A stretch of 64,000 nt of DNA from Magnetospirillum sp. ME-1. GTDB taxonomy: Bacteria; Pseudomonadota; Alphaproteobacteria; Rhodospirillales; Magnetospirillaceae. Position numbers and translations under genes: made by a program. The stretch lies in NCBI RefSeq assembly GCF_002105535.1, contig NZ_CP015848.1, positions 744,907 through 808,906 on the forward strand, read 5' to 3'. How positions within the stretch are numbered: the first letter of the stretch is position 1; each line of letters begins with the position of its first letter. This document shows positions 36,655 to 45,795 of the stretch, piece by piece. A model generated the notes under the pieces. It had not been told where the DNA came from, searched no databases, and saw only the letters and a list, made by a program, of their open reading frames with translations.

Positions 36655-38883
36655 TCAGGCGTCCTGTGTCTGGGTCAGCGGAAGGCGAATGCGGAAGCAG
36701 GCTCCGGCCCCTGGGAGCGATTCCGCCGAGATTTGGCCCCCATGACGATGGATGATGGCGCGGCTGATGGCCAGCCCCTGCCCGGTGCCCTGACCCGGGG
36801 CCTTGGTGGTGAAGAACATGTCGAAGATCAGTTTCAGATTGGCCTCGGGAATGCCGGGGCCGGTGTCGCTGATGCTCAGTTCCACCTCGTCGCCCAATCG
36901 GCGCGTCATCACCCTTATGCGGCCCGGAGCGTCCCCGCCCTTTTCGGCGATGGCCTGTGCCGCGTTGACGATGAGATTGACCAGCACCTGGTTGATCTCA
37001 CCTTCGATAACCGAGGCTTTCGGCAGGTCCGGATCCAGGTCGCACTCCATCTCAGCCACGTATTTCCACTGGTTGCGCGTGACGGTGGCCACTACGTCGA
37101 TCATGTGATTGAGATCGACCGGATGGGCGCTCTTTGAACTTGGATAGGAAAACTCCTTGATCGCCTGCACGATCTTGGAGATCTGGGCGGTGCCGTCCAG
37201 GGCCTGCTCCACCGCCGCAGGCAATTCGGTGGACAGGAAGTCGAGATCCAGGGCATCGACCCTGGCGCCCGAATCGCCGCCTGACCGCACCGACTGGGCA
37301 AGGTCGAGCAAGCCGGCCAGGCTCTCTTTCATGAAGGTGATGTTGTCGCCCACATATTGGGTCGGAGTGTTGATTTCGTGAGCGATGCCCCCGGCCAGGG
37401 TGCCGAGGGCCTCGAAGCGATCGGACTCGGCAATGCGCTCGATCATGGCCGCCCGCTCCTCTTCGGCCGCCTTGCGCGCCGTGATGTCCTGCAAGGTAAT
37501 GATGACGTGACCATCCTCGGCCAAATCGCCGGTCAGGGCATGCAGGACCTTGCGGCTCTCCCCCGCATCAACCCGGAACTCCAGATCCACGGGCTGGTCG
37601 GCCGCATGGAGAAAGGTATGCAGAACCCTCTCGATATCATCGGAATGAACGCCTTGCAGCATGGACTGGATGGAGCCCCCCGTCTGCTCCTGCATCAGAC
37701 CCAGCATTTCCGCCGCGCCCTCGCCGATCACGCACATTCCCTGGTCAAGATCCAGTTCCACACTGGCCAATTTGGCGATGCGCTGGGCTTCGCCGAGGCG
37801 TCTCCTGGCCCGGCTCATTTCACGGGCAACCGCCGTGGCCCTCTCAGCTTGGGTCATCCGCCCCTTCAGGACGGACAGGTAGAAGATCGTGAACAACAGG
37901 GAGAGAGCCAACAGGGCAAGGGATGCCGTGGGACGGCTGCTTGACATGAACGCTGCGCTCGGCGTGGCGACCAGCAGCCATGAACGGCCCGCCATGGCAA
38001 AAGCGTCCGAGACATGCAGCCCCGAGGTGAGTTCTTCCGGAGAGCGGTTATCGGTCTTGGGAAACAGGCGTTTCTCTCCGTCCGGGGCGCTCATGTCGAA
38101 CAGATGGATATCGACCAGCGGCAACGCCATGCTAACGGCCTTGCTGCCGGACTCGGACGAAATCAGGTCGCCAAGCCTGAAGACCCCTGAAACGTAACCG
38201 GTCAAGGCGCGCCGGTTGGCCTCTGCGCTGCTGGACGCACCCGAGGCGAGGACTGGTGCAAGGATCAGCACACCGTACTGATCGCCATATTCCTGGACCA
38301 GGGTGATACGGCCCGTTGCTTCGGGGGCGCCCTTGTCTCGGCCTCGTTCCAGGGCCAGCCGCCGGATGGGATTCGATGCCAGATCGAAGCCCAGGGCGGG
38401 CCGGTTGGAGGCCATGGGCTCCATATAGTAGATGGGAATATACTCTTCACGCCGGGCGGCGGGGCGCAAAGCCCCTTGGGCATCGCGCTCGGTGAACGTG
38501 AAAGTGTCGAGGCCGTCACGCCGCGCCATGTCCTCATAGCGGGCCCGTTGGTGATCATGCACCAGGGGATTCCAGGAATAGCCCTGGATGAAACCGTGGT
38601 TCCGGATGGTCTGTCCCACCATTCGCCGGAAATCCTCGCGGCTGGTGGATCCAGCAGGGGCCACCGCGAAGTGAGCGGCCAGCAGGTTCACGCTGTCCTG
38701 GGCGATGGCGATATTGGCGCGGATGGCGATGATCCGCTGTTCGGCCAGTTCGCCGAAGCGGCTTTCCGAACTGTCCCGCTCCAGCAGGTAGACGATGCCG
38801 AAAAGCGCCAACGACGACAGGACACCCATGACCGACATGGGAAACAATTGCCCAACGATCTTCACGGACTTGAATGTCGCCAT
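36655..38883 (-). CDS. CHASE/PAS sensor histidine kinase
   Basis: A 742-residue membrane kinase. TM is at ~12-32. A periplasmic CHASE-like domain (~40-280) shows HFAVAPAGSTSREDFRRMV and GYSWNPLVHDHQRARYEDMARRDG. A second TM lies at ~320-340, then PAS (~375-470). The H-box GGIAHEINTPTQYVGDN is nearly identical to that of the kinase at 31465. The catalytic domain has NLIVNAAQAIAE, ISDTGPGIPE, FFTTKAPGQGTGQGL. CHASE domains sense small extracellular ligands; the ligand is unknown. The ATG at 38883 was chosen because GGAG lies upstream; earlier in-frame starts lack this. Confidence 0.9.
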   Translation of the reverse strand: MATFKSVKIVGQLFPMSVMGVLSSLALFGIVYLLERDSSESRFGELAEQRIIAIRANIAIAQDSVNLLAAHFAVAPAGSTSREDFRRMVGQTIRNHGFIQGYSWNPLVHDHQRARYEDMARRDGLDTFTFTERDAQGALRPAARREEYIPIYYMEPMASNRPALGFDLASNPIRRLALERGRDKGAPEATGRITLVQEYGDQYGVLILAPVLASGASSSAEANRRALTGYVSGVFRLGDLISSESGSKAVSMALPLVDIHLFDMSAPDGEKRLFPKTDNRSPEELTSGLHVSDAFAMAGRSWLLVATPSAAFMSSSRPTASLALLALSLLFTIFYLSVLKGRMTQAERATAVAREMSRARRRLGEAQRIAKLASVELDLDQGMCVIGEGAAEMLGLMQEQTGGSIQSMLQGVHSDDIERVLHTFLHAADQPVDLEFRVDAGESRKVLHALTGDLAEDGHVIITLQDITARKAAEEERAAMIERIAESDRFEALGTLAGGIAHEINTPTQYVGDNITFMKESLAGLLDLAQSVRSGGDSGARVDALDLDFLSTELPAAVEQALDGTAQISKIVQAIKEFSYPSSKSAHPVDLNHMIDVVATVTRNQWKYVAEMECDLDPDLPKASVIEGEINQVLVNLIVNAAQAIAEKGGDAPGRIRVMTRRLGDEVELSISDTGPGIPEANLKLIFDMFFTTKAPGQGTGQGLAISRAIIHRHGGQISAESLPGAGACFRIRLPLTQTQDA

Positions 38884-38932
38884 GACCACGCTCCGAGGGA
38901 AGGTTAACAACCTACCTTGGACATAGTCCATC

Positions 38933-39925
38933 TTATTTAGTTTTGGAGGCACTCCCATTTGGGAGGGCGACCGGCAGGCTCAGGATAAGCCGGACCAATT
39001 CTGCCTGCCGGGCCTTGCCGGTCTTGGCGAAAATCTGCTTCAGGTATCCCCGCGCCGTACCAACGGTAATGCCCCCTTCCACGGCGGCCTCGTCAAGGGA
39101 CAAGCCGCGCGCCATGGCATGGGCGAGTTTGGCTTCGGCATGGGTCAGTTCCAGCAGGCGCATCACCTCGTTGGCATTGGGAATGGGATGGTTGTCGGGA
39201 TCGGAAATGTAAAGTGCGGCCTTTGGCGTGCTGCCCCCTCCTTCCAGGGCGGTCACCGCCACCGACAGCGGAGAGGCATCGGACCGGGATAGACGCATCA
39301 CGCCGTCATCTCCGGTCTGGATCGCCGATACGATCAGCGCATGCAGATGGGATGTTTCAACCGGCGTGGCAGCGCGGCAGACCTTTCGTGCCCCGATGAT
39401 GATGCCGTCCCCGGCGGCACTGAAGGCCCCTCCCAGTCGGTTCATGAACAAGACCCGGGCGTCGGCATCCACCACCAGGATGGCAACAGGGAGTTTGTCC
39501 AAGGCCGTATCGGCAAAAGTATCTGCCGTGGGCACGGGCATGGGGTCTGGCGTGGCCAGGGCCGCCTCTATCCCCTCAACCAACAGGAACGAAGGACAGG
39601 GCTTGGTGAAAAAACGGAATATCTCCGCCTGGTTTATGGCGTCGATGGCGGTCCGCAAATCGGCCGTGCCCGTCAGAACGATATAACGAGCCGTATCGCC
39701 GATGCGCCGCATGGCCATAACCATCTGGAGGCCGTTCATGCCCGGCATTTTCATGTCGGTCACCACCACCTGGGGCTTCCACGTCCGGTACGTCTCCACA
39801 GCCGCCTCTGGGGACGACTGGAACTCCATCTCCCAGCGCGCAGCCTGAGGATGCAGGGACCGGCGCAAAGCCGCCAGAACCCGGATATCGTCGTCAACAA
39901 ACAGGATACGGGCTTTGCAAGACAT
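38933..39925 (-). CDS. Response regulator with PAS-like linker and LuxR-type HTH
   Basis: A 330-residue DNA-binding regulator. The receiver (~4-120) has Asp in VVVTDMKMPGMNG and Lys in FRFFTKPC. The central part (~145-245) shows AILVVDADARVLFMNRLG, as in PAS/LuxR regulators. The C-terminal LuxR HTH (~255-320) reads LTHAEAKLAHAMARGLSLDEAA and TVGTARGYLKQIFAKTGKARQAELVRL. It is first gene of the signalling operon and is divergent from the octapeptide-repeat gene, so it is a candidate regulator of that gene and of its own operon. Confidence 0.9.
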   Translation of the reverse strand: MSCKARILFVDDDIRVLAALRRSLHPQAARWEMEFQSSPEAAVETYRTWKPQVVVTDMKMPGMNGLQMVMAMRRIGDTARYIVLTGTADLRTAIDAINQAEIFRFFTKPCPSFLLVEGIEAALATPDPMPVPTADTFADTALDKLPVAILVVDADARVLFMNRLGGAFSAAGDGIIIGARKVCRAATPVETSHLHALIVSAIQTGDDGVMRLSRSDASPLSVAVTALEGGGSTPKAALYISDPDNHPIPNANEVMRLLELTHAEAKLAHAMARGLSLDEAAVEGGITVGTARGYLKQIFAKTGKARQAELVRLILSLPVALPNGSASKTK

Positions 39926-39966
39926 AGACCCTACGCTTCCGGATGCTCCGCGCCAGCGAACCACGA

Positions 39967-40002
39967 TAACGCGGTTCCCTCCGGCTCGGAACATCCGCGT
40001 TA
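39967..40002. promoter_or_regulatory. Large dyad between REC-LuxR gene and repeat-protein gene
   Basis: TAACGCGG (39967-39974) is inverted as CCGCGTTA (39995-40002). Between them is an inner GTTCC / GGAAC pair. A third half-site GGCGTTA follows at 40007-40013. The dyad lies 42-77 bp upstream of the regulator start and 71 bp upstream of the repeat gene start. That is a fitting place for an operator controlling both. Confidence 0.5.
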
Positions 40003-40072
40003 ACCTGGCGTTATGACCACTTCTGCTATTCGGTAAAGGTTACGGCTTTCCCAAAACTGGAAGTGCTGCTCC

Positions 40073-43000
40073 GTGGTCTCGCCTGTCTCATTCCTGACAG
40101 CCACACAGATCTCCGCCCTTACGGTGACGGCGGTGCAGTCGCTGTCGTCGGCATCGCTGACAGCCCTGAACGCGACGCAGGTCCAGGCGTTCACCGTCAC
40201 CAACATCCAGGCGCTGTCGTCGACTCAGATCAGCCAGTTGGGCACCACCCAGGCGGCGGCGCTGACCACCACCCAGATTCATGCCCTGACCCCCGGCCAG
40301 ATGGGCTTCACGCCCACCCAGCTGTCGATCCTGAGCGCCGCCCAGGTGGACGCCTTCGACGCCGCCGAGGTCGCCGTGCTCTCCAGCCTGCAGATCAGGG
40401 GCCTGACCGTCACCGAGGTGGGAGCGCTGAACACCACCCAGGTCGCCGTCCTGGCCTCGACCCAGCTGGGGGCGCTGACGGCAAGTCAGGCGCGCGGGCT
40501 GACATCGACCCATCTGAACGCCGTCACCACCACGCAGATGGCCGGGCTGGGCAGCACTCATCTGGGGGCGTTGAACACCACGCAGATTTCCGGCCTGACC
40601 ACCACTCAGCTGGCGGATCTCACCACCACCCAGGTGACGGGCTTTTCCACCACCGGCATTTCCGGCATCTCCACCACCCAGCTGAACGCGCTCAGCTCCA
40701 CCCAGCTGGGCAGCCTGACGCGGACCCAGGTCGCCGGGTTGAGCTCCACCCATGTTTCCGCGCTGGATACCACCCATCTCAACGCCTTGACCGCCACCCA
40801 GATCGGCGGAATGACCGTCACCCAGGTACGCTCGCTCAGCACGACGGTGGTGGCCGATCTCACCTCGACCCAGGTGGCGGCCCTGTCCGCCGCCCAGGTG
40901 GCGGCGCTGACCACCACCCAGGTGGCGGGGATCGAGACCACCGATGTGGCGGCGCTCTCCACCACCCAGATGGCGGCGCTGGAACGCACCGACCTGGGCG
41001 TCATGTCCACCACCCAGTTCGCCAGTCTGGCCGCGACCCAGCTGGCCGCGCTGACGGCAACCAACGTCACCGGCCTGACCACCACCCAGCTGGCGGCGGT
41101 GTCCACCACCCAGATCACCGGCCTGGCCTGCACCCAGGTCAGCAATTTGACCGCCACCCAGATGGGCGGATTGACCACCACCTCGCTGGCGGCGGTGTCC
41201 ACCATCCAACTGTCGCAATTGTCCGCCACGGCTGTACGCGCGCTCAGCACCACCCAGGTCGGGGGGCTCTCCACCACCCAGGTGGCGGGCCTGGGCTTCA
41301 CCCAGCTGGTGCAGTTGACCACGACCCAGCTGACCTCCATCTCCACCACCCAGCTGTCGGCGCTGACCACGACCCAAATGGGCATGCTGACCCAGACGCA
41401 GGTGGCGGGTCTCACCACCACCGAGGTGGGGCAGCTCTCCACCACCCAGCTGTCGGCCCTGAGCGCCACCGGCATCGCCAGCCTGACCACGCCGCAACTG
41501 GGAAGTTCCTCGACCACCCAGGTGGCGGCGCTGACGGTGACCCAGATCGGCGGCCTGACCCTCACCCAGATCGGCGGCCTGTCCACCACCCAGCTGGCGG
41601 CGGTGTCCACCACCCAGTTGAGCCGGCTCAGCCTCACCCAGTTGCGCGGACTGACCACCACCGAGGTCGATTCGCTGTCGACCACGCAATTGAGCGGACT
41701 GACCGCCACCCAGTTCAGCAGCCTGACCGCGTCGCAGCTGGGCGCGGTCTCCACCACCAGCCTGGCGACGCTGTCCACCACCCAACTGGGCGGATTGTCC
41801 TCGGGCGTGCTGGTGGGGATGACCTCCACCCAGCTCACCAACCTGACCACCACCCAGATGGGGGGATTGACCACCGCCCAGACCCGGGGCTTCACCGCCA
41901 CCCAGCTGGGGGCGTTCACCACCACCCAGCTTGCCGCCCTGTCCACCACCCAGGTGGCCGGACTGACCACCACCCAGATCAACGGCCTGTCCACCACCAC
42001 CCTGGACGCCATGACCACCACCCAGCTGCGCTCGCTGAGCGTGTTGCAGGTGGCGGCGCTGTCGTCGTCGGGTCTGGCCGGACTGACCACCACCGACCTG
42101 AACTCGCTGACCACTGTCCAGGTCGCCGGACTGGAAGCCACCGATGTGGCCGCGCTGTCCACCACCCAGGTCGCGTCGTTGCAGACCACGCAGTTGTCGG
42201 CGATGACCGCGTCCCAGATGACCGGCTTGAGCTCATCGCTGATCAACGCCTTGACGACCACCCAGGTCGGCAGCCTGACCTTCACCCAGGTCGGCGCGCT
42301 GACCGCCACCCAGCTCGGGGTTCTGGACACCACCGACCTGGCCCAGCTGTCCACCACCCAGCTCAGCCGGCTGAGCTCCACCGCGGCCGCATCCCTCACC
42401 ACCACCCAGATCAACGGCCTCACCTGCACTCAGCTGGGCAGTTTGGCGGCGGCATCCTTCGCTGCGCTGAACACCACGGATCTGGCGTCGCTCTCCACCA
42501 CCCAGATCACCGGGGTCGGCGCCTTCCAGCTGATCGCCCTGACCGCGACCCAGGCCGCCGGCCTGACCACCACCGCGCTTTCGACCTTTTCCACCACCCA
42601 GATCGCCGGCCTGTCCGTCACCGGTCTGGCGGTGCTGTCCTCCACCCAGCTCAATACCATCGCGACCACCCAGATCACCGCGCTGACCACCAACCAGACG
42701 GCCAGGCTGACCGCGACCCAGCTGGCCGCCCTGGACACCACGTCGCTCAGCGCGCTGACCACCACCCAGGTCGGCACCCTGTCCACCACCCAGGTGGGAG
42801 GCATCACCACCACGGGGCTGGTGGCTCTTTCCACCACCCAGCTCTGCAACCTGCGCGCCACCGCCATCGCCACCTTGGCCACCACCAAGCTCGCGGCGCT
42901 GTCCTCCACCCAGGTCGGCGGACTGACGACCACCGCGGTGGCGGCGCTCAGCGCGTCGGGCGTGGGGGCCTTGACCACCACCCAGGTGGGAAGCCTTTCC

Positions 43001-44404
43001 ACCACCCAGCTGGCGTCCATCAGCGGCGCCAGCATCCGTGGCCTGACCACCACCGAATTGGGATCCCTTTCCACCACCCAGGCCGCCGGCCTGTCCTCGT
43101 CGCTGCTCGGCGCGCTGACCGCCACCCAGTTCAATGGCCTGTCCACCACCGGCCTGGCCCAGCTGTCGACCACTCAGATGACGGGTCTGGTCGCCGCCCA
43201 GTTGGGCGGGCTGTCCACCACCATGGCGACCGGGCTGTCCACCACGGGTCTGGTCGGCCTGACCGCGACCCAGGTCAGGTTCCTTTCGACCACCAATCTG
43301 CAAGCCCTGAGCACGACCCAGTCGGCGGCTTTGACCACCACCCAGATCGCGGGATTGACGGCCACCCAGGTTCGCGGCCTGTCCACCACCACCCTGGGCA
43401 ACCTGTCCACGACCCAGGTCAACGGCCTGTCCCTGGGCAATGTCACGGCGCTCACCACCACGCAGATGACCGGACTGAGCTCGACCGCCATCGGCTCGCT
43501 GAGCACCACCGGCATCGCCCAATTGAGCGCCACCACCATAACGGGGCTGACATCGACCCAGATTACCGGGCTGACCACCACCCAATTGTCGCGGATCACC
43601 ACCACCTCGGTCGCGGCCCTGTCCACCACGGCTCTTACCGGTCTGTCGACCACCCAGCTGGCCGGCCTCAGCGCCACCCAGGTCGCCACCCTGACCACCA
43701 CCCAGATCGGCGGACTGACCTCCACCGAGGCGCAGGCGTTGACCACCACCCAAATCGGCGCCCTGACCGCCACCAGCATGACGGGCCTCAACACCACCCA
43801 GTTCTCGACGCTCACCACCACCCAGGTGGCGGCCATCAGCGCGGCCCAGGCCCGCGGCCTGGATTCCACCGATTTCAGCGCCCTGTCCACCACCCAGCTC
43901 GGCAGCCTGGGCGCCACCACCCTGGGTTCCATACTCTCCACCGCCGTGCCCGGGCTGAACTCGCTTTCGCTGGCGGCACTCTCCACCACCCAGGTCAGGG
44001 GCCTGAGCGCCACCGTCATGGCGGTGCTCAAGACCAGCCAGCTGGACGGGCTGACCAGCACCCAGGTGGCGTCCCTGATTTCCACCCAGCTTCGCGGACT
44101 GAGCTCGACCGGGATCGGAGGGTTGTCGTCGACCCAATTGGCAGCCGTCACTTCCGCCCAGCTCGGCGCCCTGACCACCGCCCAGTTGGCGGCCCTGTCC
44201 TCCACCAGCGTGGCCAATCTGACCACCAGCCAGATCGACGGCCTGACCGCCACCCAGGCGGGGGCGCTCTCGTCGGCCAGCGTGGCGGCACTGTCCACCA
44301 CCCAGATCCTGTCGCTCAGCACCACCCAGGCCGCCGCGCTCAACGCCACCCAGATCGCCGCCTTGAGCACTACCCAGATCGACAGTCTGGTTACGTTGTT
44401 CTAA
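40073..44404 (+). CDS. Giant octapeptide-repeat protein, unknown function
   Basis: A 1443-residue protein made almost entirely of octads Leu-[Ser/Thr]-x-Thr-Gln-[Val/Ile/Leu]-x-[Gly/Ala]; typical units are LTTTQVAG and LSTTQIGG. The first ~78 residues follow the octad loosely, with one 7-residue unit (LTPGQMG). From 40307 the Leu codon recurs every 24 bp without phase change up to 44386, exactly 170 units; the chain then ends LVTLF. The protein is rich in Thr, Ser, Leu, Ala and Gln and very poor in Lys, Arg, Asp, Glu and Cys. No signal peptide, TM or other domain is seen. The GTG start at 40073 has GGAAG 9 bp upstream. Other frames stay open only because the repeat is a multiple of three. I know of no function. 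Confidence 0.85.
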   Translation: MVSPVSFLTATQISALTVTAVQSLSSASLTALNATQVQAFTVTNIQALSSTQISQLGTTQAAALTTTQIHALTPGQMGFTPTQLSILSAAQVDAFDAAEVAVLSSLQIRGLTVTEVGALNTTQVAVLASTQLGALTASQARGLTSTHLNAVTTTQMAGLGSTHLGALNTTQISGLTTTQLADLTTTQVTGFSTTGISGISTTQLNALSSTQLGSLTRTQVAGLSSTHVSALDTTHLNALTATQIGGMTVTQVRSLSTTVVADLTSTQVAALSAAQVAALTTTQVAGIETTDVAALSTTQMAALERTDLGVMSTTQFASLAATQLAALTATNVTGLTTTQLAAVSTTQITGLACTQVSNLTATQMGGLTTTSLAAVSTIQLSQLSATAVRALSTTQVGGLSTTQVAGLGFTQLVQLTTTQLTSISTTQLSALTTTQMGMLTQTQVAGLTTTEVGQLSTTQLSALSATGIASLTTPQLGSSSTTQVAALTVTQIGGLTLTQIGGLSTTQLAAVSTTQLSRLSLTQLRGLTTTEVDSLSTTQLSGLTATQFSSLTASQLGAVSTTSLATLSTTQLGGLSSGVLVGMTSTQLTNLTTTQMGGLTTAQTRGFTATQLGAFTTTQLAALSTTQVAGLTTTQINGLSTTTLDAMTTTQLRSLSVLQVAALSSSGLAGLTTTDLNSLTTVQVAGLEATDVAALSTTQVASLQTTQLSAMTASQMTGLSSSLINALTTTQVGSLTFTQVGALTATQLGVLDTTDLAQLSTTQLSRLSSTAAASLTTTQINGLTCTQLGSLAAASFAALNTTDLASLSTTQITGVGAFQLIALTATQAAGLTTTALSTFSTTQIAGLSVTGLAVLSSTQLNTIATTQITALTTNQTARLTATQLAALDTTSLSALTTTQVGTLSTTQVGGITTTGLVALSTTQLCNLRATAIATLATTKLAALSSTQVGGLTTTAVAALSASGVGALTTTQVGSLSTTQLASISGASIRGLTTTELGSLSTTQAAGLSSSLLGALTATQFNGLSTTGLAQLSTTQMTGLVAAQLGGLSTTMATGLSTTGLVGLTATQVRFLSTTNLQALSTTQSAALTTTQIAGLTATQVRGLSTTTLGNLSTTQVNGLSLGNVTALTTTQMTGLSSTAIGSLSTTGIAQLSATTITGLTSTQITGLTTTQLSRITTTSVAALSTTALTGLSTTQLAGLSATQVATLTTTQIGGLTSTEAQALTTTQIGALTATSMTGLNTTQFSTLTTTQVAAISAAQARGLDSTDFSALSTTQLGSLGATTLGSILSTAVPGLNSLSLAALSTTQVRGLSATVMAVLKTSQLDGLTSTQVASLISTQLRGLSSTGIGGLSSTQLAAVTSAQLGALTTAQLAALSSTSVANLTTSQIDGLTATQAGALSSASVAALSTTQILSLSTTQAAALNATQIAALSTTQIDSLVTLF
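40307..44386 (+). repeat. 170 tandem degenerate 24-bp repeats (coding)
   Basis: The repeat consensus is about CTGACCACCACCCAGGTGGC plus four variable bases. Leu codons fall at 40307 + 24n; I checked 41219 (TTG), 42059 (CTG), 43499 (CTG) and 44387 (CTG), all in phase. Individual units differ at many bases, including synonymous ones, so this is an old array rather than a fresh expansion. Confidence 0.9.
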
Positions 44405-44514
44405 GAGCGGCCGCTGCCGGGCTTTATGCTTGCCCCTCGCCGGGCGCGCGCTTTCAGCGCGCTTGGCCCCTCGCTCAATGCTCGCATGAGCGCCGCGCCC
44501 GTCCATCACAACAA

Positions 44515-44550
44515 AGGCCACCCGCCTTCCGACGGGTGGCCTCTTTTCTT
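44515..44550. terminator. Bidirectional terminator, repeat gene / recA
   Basis: AGGCCACCCG (44515-44524) pairs with CGGGTGGCCT (44533-44542), followed by CTTTTCTT on the plus strand. On the minus strand the stem is followed by TTTGTTGT. It can therefore end both the repeat gene and recA. A further small hairpin, GCGCGCT-TTC-AGCGCGC, lies upstream at 44446-44462. Confidence 0.8.
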
Positions 44551-44592
44551 GCGGCGGACGGATGGTTCCCCGGCCGATATTTTCGACCGGAC

Positions 44593-45672
44593 CTATTCCT
44601 CGACCGGCGTGCCGTCCAGATCGCCGGGACCGCCGGCCAGGGCCTCGGAAATGAGGCCGGCGTTCTGGCGGATGGCGCCCTCGATCTCGGCGGCCATGGC
44701 CGGATTGTCGCGCAGGAACTGCTTGGCGTTCTCGCGGCCCTGGCCGATGCGGGTGGAATTGTAGGAGAACCACGCCCCCGACTTCTCCACCACGTTGGCC
44801 TTGACGCCGAGATCGATGAGCTCTCCCATCTTGGAGACGCCCTCGCCGTACATGATGTCGAAATCCACCACCTTGAACGGCGGGGCCAGCTTGTTCTTCA
44901 CCACCTTGACGCGGGTCTGGTTGCCCACCACCTCGTCTCTGTCCTTGATGGCGCCGACCCGGCGGATCTCCATGCGCACCGAGGCATAGAACTTCAGCGC
45001 GTTGCCGCCGGTGGTGGTCTCCGGGTTGCCGAACATCACGCCGATCTTCATGCGGATCTGGTTGATGAAGATGACGATGGTCTTGGACTTGGACACCGAG
45101 CCGGTCAGCTTGCGCAGCGCCTGGCTCATCAGGCGGGCATGCAGGCCCATGTGGTTGTCGCCCATCTCGCCTTCCAGCTCGGCGCGCGGCACCAGGGCGG
45201 CCACCGAGTCCACCACGAGGACGTCGATGGCGCCCGAACGCACCAGGGTGTCGGCGATTTCCAGCGCCTGTTCGCCGGCATCGGGCTGGCTGATCAGCAA
45301 TTCGTCGAGGTTGACACCCAGCTTGCGGGCGTAGACGGGGTCCAGCGCATGCTCGGCGTCGACGAAGGCGCAGGTGCCGCCCTTCTTCTGGGCCTCGGCG
45401 ATGACGTGCAGCGCCAGCGTGGTCTTGCCCGAGCTTTCCGGACCATAGACCTCGATGATGCGCCCGCGCGGCAGGCCACCGATGCCCAAAGCCACGTCCA
45501 GACCCAGCGACCCGGTGGAGATCACCTCGGTCTCGACCACCTGGTCCTTCTGGCCCATCTTCATGATGGAGCCCTTGCCGAACGCCCGCTCGATCTGGCT
45601 GACGGCGGCTTCCAAAGCCTTCTGTCTATCCATGGTATCCTTGTCCACGAGACGCAATGCAGCCTGAGACAT
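44593..45672 (-). CDS. recA: Recombinase A
   Basis: DNA strand exchange protein and SOS co-protease. It is 359 residues. Walker A is GPESSGKT (77-84). It has the MAW motif region, [29 protein letters not shown] (loop L2) and an acidic C-terminus DLDGTPVEE. Upstream is an alphaproteobacterial SOS box (45732-45746). It is followed by a terminator and is monocistronic by appearance. Confidence 0.98.
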   Translation of the reverse strand: MSQAALRLVDKDTMDRQKALEAAVSQIERAFGKGSIMKMGQKDQVVETEVISTGSLGLDVALGIGGLPRGRIIEVYGPESSGKTTLALHVIAEAQKKGGTCAFVDAEHALDPVYARKLGVNLDELLISQPDAGEQALEIADTLVRSGAIDVLVVDSVAALVPRAELEGEMGDNHMGLHARLMSQALRKLTGSVSKSKTIVIFINQIRMKIGVMFGNPETTTGGNALKFYASVRMEIRRVGAIKDRDEVVGNQTRVKVVKNKLAPPFKVVDFDIMYGEGVSKMGELIDLGVKANVVEKSGAWFSYNSTRIGQGRENAKQFLRDNPAMAAEIEGAIRQNAGLISEALAGGPGDLDGTPVEE

Positions 45673-45731
45673 GGCCGTTCCCCTTCATCTATCCCGAACC
45701 GGGCGGTTCCGCAATGAGGATTACCGTACAC

Positions 45732-45746
45732 GAACGAGATGAGAAC
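45732..45746 (-). promoter_or_regulatory. LexA (SOS) box of recA
   Basis: On the minus strand this reads GTTC-TCATCTC-GTTC, a perfect match to the alphaproteobacterial LexA motif GTTC-N7-GTTC. It is about 60 bp upstream of the recA ATG. Confidence 0.85.
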
Positions 45747-45795
45747 GCAAGGGGAATTGTTCGCATTTGTTCTTATTGGGTTCCGGCGACGGTTC

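Noticed and set aside
40307-44386. CRISPR-like array
   Set aside because: The direct repeats are contiguous, with no unique spacers, are degenerate and encode protein. No cas genes are nearby.
44415-44440. Possible sigma-54-like GGGCTTTATGCTTGC after the repeat gene
   Set aside because: The -24 element is poor and no plus-strand gene follows; the sequence leads straight into a terminator hairpin.
40063-45717. An 1884-residue His/Pro/Gly-rich open frame on the plus strand over the repeat gene, and three long minus-strand frames in the same area
   Set aside because: The 24-bp repeat is a multiple of three and lacks stops in several frames, so all stay open by arithmetic. Only the frame from 40073 gives a protein with conserved hydrophobic spacing, a ribosome site and a stop right at the array end.
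45759-45772. Second GTTC...GTTC pair upstream of recA
   Set aside because: The spacing is 6 bp, whereas the alphaproteobacterial LexA motif requires 7. The box at 45732-45746 has the correct spacing.
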